Assembly: GCA_001796995.1 (NCBI GenBank)
Contig: MGOB01000003.1
Location: 1-9,330 of the forward strand
Direction: 5' to 3'
DNA length: 9,330 bases
Source: Chloroflexi bacterium RBG_16_68_14
GTDB taxonomy: Bacteria; Chloroflexota; Dehalococcoidia; DSTF01; RBG-16-68-14
The position numbers and the translations under genes were made by a program. The notes under the pieces are model-generated. The model searched no databases. It was not told where the DNA came from and worked only from the letters and a program-made list of their open reading frames with translations. This document shows, piece after piece, positions 5,536-9,330 of this stretch; position 1 is the stretch's first letter, and every line of letters starts with the position of its first letter.

Positions 5536-6405
5536 CTACTCCGCCCCGTACCGGCGCTCCAGCTCGCGCCAGGCCGGCACGCCGATGATCTCCTCGAACT
5601 GGGGGAGGGAGACCATCGCCTCCTGGCGCGCCGCCGTCGTCTTCTCCTGGAAGAGCGCGCGATAGGTCTCCTCCACCGCCTTCGCCGCCGAGAAGAGCGC
5701 GGACAGCGGATAGACCACCATCTGGTAGCCCAGCTCCCGCAGCTCCGCCGAGCTGAGGAGCGGCGTCTTGCCCCCTTCGATCATGTTGGCGAAGAGGGGC
5801 GCGTCCGGGATGGCGCGCGCCACCTCCCGCAGCTCCTCCACCGAGCGCGGCGCCTCGACGAAGACCACGTCGGCGCCCGCCTCGCGGTAGAGCCGGCCCC
5901 GCCGGACCGCCTCCTCCAGCCCCAGCGGCTGGAGGGCATCGGTGCGGCCGATGATCACCAGGTCGTCGTCGCCCCGGGCGTCGACGGCGGCGCGCAGCTT
6001 GGTCGCCTGCTCCTCGGCCGGGATGACGCGCTTGCCCTCGAAGTGGCCGCACTTCTTGGGCCACTCCTGGTCCTCCAGGATGATGCCCGCCACGCCCAGC
6101 GCCACGCACTCGCGCACGGTGCGCACCACGTTGAGCGCGTTGCCGTAGCCGGTGTCCATGTCGGCCACCAGCGGCACGCTCAGGGCGTGGACGATGTGGC
6201 GCACCCGGTCCATCGTCTCCGACATGGTGAGCAGCCCCAGGTCGGGCATGCCCAGCACCGTGGCGGCGAAGCCGAAGCCGGTGGTGAAGACGGCGCGGAA
6301 GCCGGCCTGTTCGGCCAGTCGGGCGGTCAGCGCGTCGTAGGCGCCGGGGAGGACGACGATCTCCGGCTCGTCCAGCATCCGGCGCAGTCGTGTCGAGGCG
6401 CGCAT
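5536..6405 (-). CDS. Isocitrate lyase/PEP mutase superfamily C-C lyase
   Basis: This 289-residue TIM-barrel protein belongs to the isocitrate lyase/phosphoenolpyruvate mutase superfamily, close in length to methylisocitrate lyase. Conserved sites are visible: the Mg-binding D-M-D-T-G-Y-G-N (82-89), E111-D-Q, K117-K-C-G-H (117-121) with the catalytic-type Cys119, G-R-T-D-A (153-157), E184, and N207-M-I-E-G-G-K-T-P. The intact K-K-C-G-H loop favours a C-C bond lyase, such as a methylisocitrate or 2,3-dimethylmalate lyase-like enzyme, or an oxaloacetate decarboxylase-like enzyme, over PEP mutase. The substrate cannot be told from sequence alone, and no propionate or other pathway partner lies nearby. 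AAGGAG, 7 nt before the ATG on the minus strand, supports the start. The upstream leader is filled by interspersed repeats. Confidence 0.9.
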   Translation of the reverse strand: MRASTRLRRMLDEPEIVVLPGAYDALTARLAEQAGFRAVFTTGFGFAATVLGMPDLGLLTMSETMDRVRHIVHALSVPLVADMDTGYGNALNVVRTVRECVALGVAGIILEDQEWPKKCGHFEGKRVIPAEEQATKLRAAVDARGDDDLVIIGRTDALQPLGLEEAVRRGRLYREAGADVVFVEAPRSVEELREVARAIPDAPLFANMIEGGKTPLLSSAELRELGYQMVVYPLSALFSAAKAVEETYRALFQEKTTAARQEAMVSLPQFEEIIGVPAWRELERRYGAE

Positions 6406-6417
6406 GGGGCGGCTCCT

Positions 6418-6514
6418 TCCTTCGACCTGGCTCAGGACAAGTCCCTTCGGCTTCGCTCACCCCGACCAGTCGGGGTTCGGCTTCGCTCAGGGCAAGCCCG
6501 TGGCAGGCTTGTCC
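6418..6514. repeat. Interspersed repeat cluster (GTCGAAGG/CTGAGC family) with hairpins
   Basis: The minus strand reads TGTCCTGAGCCAGGTCGAAGG here, close to the TGCCCTGAGC..GTCGAAGG units at 8741-8808 but in the opposite orientation. Two degenerate half-copies, both containing CTTCGGCTTCGCTCA, follow at about 6445-6459 and 6476-6490. Two hairpins are embedded. CCCCGAC (6460-6466) pairs with GTCGGGG (6469-6475). GGGCAAGCC (6490-6498) pairs with GGCTTGTCC (6506-6514) with one G-T pair. This is a dispersed non-coding repeat family of the kind common in Chloroflexota and other environmental genomes. It lies in the leader of the lyase gene. Confidence 0.7.
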
Positions 6515-6529
6515 GGCGAAGGCAGCGTC

Positions 6530-6535
6530 AGTCTA
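6530..6535 (-). promoter_or_regulatory. Candidate extended -10 of the lyase gene
   Basis: The minus strand reads TGGTAGACT, an extended -10 with 4 of 6 matches to TATAAT. No good -35 is seen. If used, the transcript would start near 6523 and carry a leader of about 118 nt that includes the whole repeat cluster and its hairpins. Weak call. Confidence 0.3.
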
Positions 6536-6603
6536 CCACGGGAGGGGGAGGCGGGAGAGGAGGGCCGCCGCCTGGCCGCCGGACGCAGCGGCAGACGGTT
6601 TCG

Positions 6604-7521
6604 CTACCAGCCGACGGCCAGGTTGACGATCAACCCCGCCTCATGCTGGAGGATCAGCACCGCGTCTACACTGTTCGCTGAGCCTTCGCCGTTCACGTCC
6701 GCTGAGTCGGCGCACTCCACACTAGCGATGAGCCCGGCGTCGAACTGGAGGACGATGCTCGCGTCGATGCTGTTGATCTCGCCATCACAGTCGGCATCGC
6801 CGAGCGGGCCGCCGGTGCGCGTGCCCTCGAAGGGGCCCGATAGTCCTCCCGCCCCGACATAGTACAGCCCGGCGATCGATCCGGGCTCAGTCATCACACC
6901 GTGAAGCTCGGTGATGAGGCTACCGGCCTCGCCGTCCGGTAGGAGAAAGAACTCGCCTGCTACCGGATCGATCGGCCCGCGCAGTGACCTTGCGCCCAAG
7001 GTCTCGCAGTCAAGCGAGGCGGTCAACTGCGCGACCAACTGGCGGATCTCCAGCGTGCAGGTGTCGAACGGCTCTTCACTCCCTGTCTGCTGCCCCGTCG
7101 GCCCGAGCTCGAGGTTCCAGCGGCCGCTCACATCAACGAAGTGGGGTCTGCGGTCAACGCGCGTGCCCGTGAAGGTGCCCGAGAGGCCGAGCGCCGCCCA
7201 CGCGCCGCTCACCGAGTCGCCGTCCTTCGCGGCCATACCAGTGGCGGTAATGCCCAGTCGGTCTTGCACGGAGAACTCGCCTGTGGCCCGGTCGATCTCA
7301 CCCTCCAAGACCAGCGGGATAATGAGTGTGCAGCCGCCCGCGAAGAAGAGCTCGTCGCCCCGCTGGACCGCGCCCACCGTACACGAGGCCCCGAAGGTGC
7401 CGTCAAGCTCGATCTGCCACTCGCCGGAGACGTCGATGTCGCCTTCGGCGTGGGCGTGGCCCACCTGCAGCCCTAGCACCGCCACGACCACAATAGCCAC
7501 GATGAGCCATCCGCCACGCAT
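6604..7521 (-). CDS. Secreted two-repeat protein with C-terminal dockerin type I domain
   Basis: This 305-residue exported protein begins with a signal peptide (hydrophobic core at about 5-20, likely cleavage after A-H-A at 25). Two similar beta-rich repeats follow (about 31-121 and 131-235). Each opens with V-S-G-x-W and ends with G-T-F-T-G-T-R or G-P-F-E-G-T-R. Each also carries a Cys pair exactly 17 residues apart (C47/C64 and C155/C172), suggesting matching disulfides. The last 60 residues are a dockerin. The first calcium loop has all canonical ligands (D242, D244, D246, N250, D253). The second has D275, N277, E279 instead of Asp, N283 and D286. Dockerins dock to cohesins, but no cohesin or glycoside hydrolase is nearby, so a non-cellulosomal role in cell-surface assembly is likely. 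Ribosome site GAGG (7531-7528) supports the start. Confidence 0.88.
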   Translation of the reverse strand: MRGGWLIVAIVVVAVLGLQVGHAHAEGDIDVSGEWQIELDGTFGASCTVGAVQRGDELFFAGGCTLIIPLVLEGEIDRATGEFSVQDRLGITATGMAAKDGDSVSGAWAALGLSGTFTGTRVDRRPHFVDVSGRWNLELGPTGQQTGSEEPFDTCTLEIRQLVAQLTASLDCETLGARSLRGPIDPVAGEFFLLPDGEAGSLITELHGVMTEPGSIAGLYYVGAGGLSGPFEGTRTGGPLGDADCDGEINSIDASIVLQFDAGLIASVECADSADVNGEGSANSVDAVLILQHEAGLIVNLAVGW

Positions 7522-7538
7522 CTCGTACCTCGCCGCCT

Positions 7539-7567
7539 ACGCTACCACCGCGCCTGCGCCCCGTCAA
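7539..7567 (-). promoter_or_regulatory. Promoter of the dockerin protein gene
   Basis: On the minus strand TTGACG (7567-7562, 5 of 6 to the -35 consensus) is followed after exactly 17 bp by TAGCGT (7544-7539, 3 of 6), which is preceded by TGG as in extended -10 boxes. Transcription would start near 7532, leaving a very short leader that contains little more than the ribosome site. Confidence 0.5.
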
Positions 7568-7575
7568 GCGCCGCC

Positions 7576-7604
7576 TTGCCCCCTGCCCCCATCCGTCGTA
7601 TGCT
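7576..7604 (+). promoter_or_regulatory. Candidate promoter of the LLM oxidoreductase gene
   Basis: TTGCCC (7576-7581) and TATGCT (7599-7604), each with 4 of 6 consensus matches, are 17 bp apart on the plus strand. The start near 7611 would give a leader of about 105 nt that contains the heptad repeats at 7626-7698. The promoter would lie back to back with that of the dockerin gene. Confidence 0.4.
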
Positions 7605-7625
7605 GGGCCGTGCTGGATGACGGAG

Positions 7626-7698
7626 GAACAGGCAACAAGGAACAAGGCCGCCCCGCCACCCGCCGTCCCCCGTTCCTGATTGCTGATAGCTGATTGCT
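7626..7698. repeat. Heptad-period short repeats upstream of the LLM gene
   Basis: Two short tandem arrays lie in this space. The sequence at 7677-7698 is three copies of the heptamer TGATwGC (TGATTGC, TGATAGC, TGATTGC), in register, plus a final T. The stretch 7626-7647 repeats GGAACAA-like units with a 7-8 nt period. Heptamer tandem repeats in intergenic DNA resemble the short tandemly repeated sequences known from cyanobacteria and seen in other environmental genomes. No coding potential. Confidence 0.55.
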
Positions 7699-7715
7699 AG
7701 CCACAGGAGGCCACC

Positions 7716-8735
7716 ATGAAAGTCGATACCGGACTGCCCGTAGGAGACCTGAGCCAGGTGGCGGAGGCCGCCCGCCGCGCCGAGGCGCTCGGCTACGACG
7801 GCGCCTTCACCCCGGAGACCGGCCACGACCCCTTCCTCCCCCACGTCATCGCCGCCGAGCACACCCAGCGGCTGGAGCTGGGGACGGCCGTCGCCATCGC
7901 CTTCCCGCGCAGCCCCATGGCCACGGCGCAGATCGCCTGGGACCTCCAGAAGCTGTCGAAGGGGCGCTTCACCGTCGGGCTGGGGACGCAGGTGAAGGGG
8001 CACATCGTGCGCCGCTACGGGATGGACTGGCACCCGCCGGGCCCGCGCCTGCGCGAGTACATCCTGATGATGCGCGCCATCTGGGACTCCTGGCAGAACG
8101 GCGCCAAGCCGGCGTTCGAGGGCAAGTACTACCGCTACACGCTGATGACGCCCTTCTTCAGCCCGGGGCCCATCGACTTCCCCCGTCCCAAGGTCCACAT
8201 CTCCGCCATCAACCCCTATAACTGCCGCCTGGTGGGCGAGCTGTGCGACGGCATCAAGCTCCACGGCTTCAACACCCCCAAGTACCTGCGCGAGGTGATC
8301 CTCCCCAACATCAAGGCCGGGGCGAATAAGGCCGGCCGCGACCCGAAGGAGATCGAGATCTGCGGCCTGGTCTTCGTCATCACCGGCCGGAACGAGGAGG
8401 AGGTGGAGAAGGCGAAGGCGCCCGTCCGCCAGCAGATCGCCTTCTACGGCTCCACCCGCACCTACCGGCCGGTGCTGGACATCGAGGGCTGGGGGGACAT
8501 GAACGAGGAGCTCTTCGCCCTCTCCCTGGAGGGCAAGTGGCAGGAGATGGCGACGAAGATCACCGAGGACATGCTGGAGCAGTTCGCCATCACCGGCACC
8601 TACGACGAGATCGTGCCCAAGATCAAGGAGAAGTGCGCCGGCGTCATCGACCGCATCACCTTCGGCATCCCCACCCGCACGCCGGAGGACGAGGAGCGCC
8701 TGAAGGCGATGATCAAGGAGCTGCAGGCGGGGTAG
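7716..8735 (+). CDS. F420-dependent LLM-class oxidoreductase (TIGR03617/MSMEG_2256-like)
   Basis: This 339-residue luciferase-like monooxygenase-fold protein should adopt a TIM barrel that binds reduced coenzyme F420 (or FMN). Features typical of the group are the N-terminal strand M-K-V-D-T-G-L, A-R-R-A-E-A-L-G-Y-D-G (19-29), T-P-E-T-G-H-D-P-F-L-P (32-42), L-E-L-G-T-A (53-58), R-S-P-M-x-x-A (65-71) and the G-R-F-T-V-G-L-G-T-Q segment (87-96) that lines the cofactor site. R-Y-G-M-x-W and L-M-T-P-F-F-S-P-G further on match, from memory, the TIGR03617 family. Length is normal and the frame is intact. AGGAGG (7705-7710), 5 nt before the ATG, is a strong ribosome site. The hydride acceptor is not predictable. 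The gene is followed by a triple repeat, and no F420-biosynthesis gene is in view. Confidence 0.92.
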   Translation: MKVDTGLPVGDLSQVAEAARRAEALGYDGAFTPETGHDPFLPHVIAAEHTQRLELGTAVAIAFPRSPMATAQIAWDLQKLSKGRFTVGLGTQVKGHIVRRYGMDWHPPGPRLREYILMMRAIWDSWQNGAKPAFEGKYYRYTLMTPFFSPGPIDFPRPKVHISAINPYNCRLVGELCDGIKLHGFNTPKYLREVILPNIKAGANKAGRDPKEIEICGLVFVITGRNEEEVEKAKAPVRQQIAFYGSTRTYRPVLDIEGWGDMNEELFALSLEGKWQEMATKITEDMLEQFAITGTYDEIVPKIKEKCAGVIDRITFGIPTRTPEDEERLKAMIKELQAG

Positions 8736-8740
8736 CGGGT

Positions 8741-8808
8741 TGCCCTGAGCATAGTCGAAGGCCTGCCCTGAGCACGGTCGAAGGGCCTGCCCTGAGCACA
8801 GTCGAAGG
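8741..8808. repeat. Triple tandem copy of the TGCCCTGAGC..GTCGAAGG repeat
   Basis: Three 21-bp units (8741-8761, 8764-8784, 8788-8808) begin 6 bp after the LLM stop and repeat with periods of 23 and 24. Each reads TGCCCTGAGCA, two variable bases, then GTCGAAGG. The variable pairs are TA, CG and CA. The family recurs at 6418-6438 in the opposite orientation, and a fragment (CACGGTCGAGGG) appears at 8862-8873. The units are not self-complementary. Confidence 0.8.
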
Positions 8809-8874
8809 GTCGCTGCTGGCTGGGCGCTGGTGTTAAACGTTGCTGGCGGAAGCCGGCGGTCCACGGTCGAGGGC

Positions 8875-8904
8875 TTGACGAGTGCCGCCGGTTGGTGGTA
8901 CATT
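8875..8904 (+). promoter_or_regulatory. Promoter of the SnoaL-like gene
   Basis: TTGACG (8875-8880, 5 of 6) and TACATT (8899-8904, 4 of 6) are spaced by 18 bp, a good sigma-70-type promoter. The start near 8911 gives a leader of about 60 nt. An imperfect 16-bp palindrome, TGGTGCGATTGCACTA (8917-8932), lies just downstream of the start and could be an operator. CCGGCGG (8853-8859) and CCGCCGG (8885-8891) form a wider inverted repeat around the -35. Confidence 0.55.
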
Positions 8905-8972
8905 TGCATCTGTCTGTGGTGCGATTGCACTACTATCCACCCATCCCCACAGTTCCAGAAAGGAATGCTCTC

Positions 8973-9330
8973 ATGTCCGACCCAGCTAGCATTGCGCGCG
9001 AGTACCTCGAGAGTTTCAACAGGAGAGACTGGGGCCGCATACGCGACCTGTTCGCGTCCAGCTACTCGTACACGGGCGCCGACGGGGAGAAGCAGCAGGG
9101 CCCGGAGGCCGGCCTGGCCGTCGTACAGATGTGGGCCGGCGCGATCTCGGACGCCAGGATCGAGATCCGGAATATCCATGTCGCCGGTGACGTCGCCATC
9201 GTCGAGTTCCAGGGCAGCGGCACGCAGGACGGCGAGCTGATGGGCATTCCCGCCACCGGGCGCAAGATCTCTATGCCGGTCTGCACCGTGCTTGAGATCA
9301 AGGGGGGCAAGATCACCGCAGAGCGCGAGT
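8973..9330 (+). CDS. SnoaL-like/NTF2-superfamily protein (ester cyclase type), 3' end beyond the window
   Basis: From the ATG at 8973 the frame stays open to the right edge (119 complete codons), so the C-terminus is missing. The N-terminus (A-R-E-Y-L-E-S-F-N-R-R-D-W-G-R-I-R-D-L-F-A) is the characteristic first helix of SnoaL-like proteins. It is followed by S-Y-S-Y-T-G-A-D-G, a helix around V-Q-M-W, and strands I-E-I-R-N-I-H-V-A-G-D-V-A-I-V-E-F-Q-G and G-R-K-I-S-M-P-V-C-T-V-L-E-I-K-G-G-K-I-T. This is the cone-shaped alpha+beta barrel of the NTF2 superfamily, whose members include polyketide cyclases, limonene-epoxide-hydrolase-like enzymes and many uncharacterised small-ligand binders. Function here is open. 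AAAGGA (8959-8964), 8 nt before the ATG, is the ribosome site. The gene has its own promoter and is separated from the LLM gene by repeats. Confidence 0.85.
   Translation, partial: MSDPASIAREYLESFNRRDWGRIRDLFASSYSYTGADGEKQQGPEAGLAVVQMWAGAISDARIEIRNIHVAGDVAIVEFQGSGTQDGELMGIPATGRKISMPVCTVLEIKGGKITAERE

Noticed and set aside
5483..6460. Minus-strand open frame of 325 codons overlapping the lyase gene
   Set aside because: It is the other reading frame of the lyase gene. Its product is an Arg/Gly/Ala/Pro-rich string, while the 5536-6405 frame carries all superfamily motifs and a good ribosome site.
8741..8808. Tandem repeats as a CRISPR array
   Set aside because: The units are 21 bp with only 2-3 bp between them, so there are no spacers, and no cas gene is present.
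7542..9179. Minus-strand open frame of 545 codons opposite the LLM gene
   Set aside because: It is antisense to a clear LLM-family gene, and its translation is rich in Leu, Ala, Gly, His and Arg with no family motif. Part of it is simply the translated tandem repeat (S-G-Q-A runs). This is typical of antisense frames in GC-rich DNA.

Overview
The window is GC-rich bacterial chromosomal DNA. Several signs point to Chloroflexota, most likely a Dehalococcoidia-type environmental lineage: a TIGR03617-like F420-dependent LLM oxidoreductase, a secreted protein with a non-cellulosomal dockerin, interspersed repeats with the core TGCCCTGAGC..GTCGAAGG, and a cyclase/AAA regulator. This placement is inference, because no rRNA or other phylogenetic marker is present. 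No tRNA, rRNA, CRISPR array, transposase or phage gene was seen, and no gene-free stretch exceeds about 240 bases.

Left part (1-2367): a partial lipoprotein gene runs off the left edge on the minus strand. It is divergent from a plus-strand group: yraN (PD-(D/E)XK nuclease-fold family), a hairpin element, two tandem FmdB-type zinc-ribbon genes and a translin-family gene. The last three are tightly packed (gaps of 2 and 11 nt) and look like one operon under a promoter at 972-1001. Every member is a known or suspected nucleic-acid-associated family, so the group may act in RNA or DNA handling. This is the most interesting neighbourhood in the window.

Middle (2397-5533): a gene with its own TATAAT box encodes an 856-residue regulator. 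It fuses a class III nucleotidyl-cyclase-like domain, a STAND/AAA P-loop ATPase and an alpha/beta-hydrolase domain. The ATPase motifs are intact. The cyclase domain lacks the transition-state Asn, and the hydrolase domain has lost all three expected catalytic residues (Ser to Ala686, Asp to Asn804, His absent). It therefore looks like an ATP-dependent switch carrying degenerate sensory modules. A 148-residue protein of unknown family follows. A perfect 8-bp hairpin separates it from the convergent minus-strand genes.

Right part (5536-9330): two minus-strand genes encode an isocitrate lyase/PEP mutase superfamily C-C lyase and a secreted two-repeat protein with a C-terminal dockerin. Divergent from them is the LLM oxidoreductase gene, and last comes a SnoaL-like protein cut by the right edge. 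Intergenic spaces hold interspersed repeats: one group at 6418-6514, a triple tandem copy in the opposite orientation at 8741-8808, and heptad repeats at 7626-7698. Promoter calls were made by eye from -35/-10 matches and are of moderate certainty.
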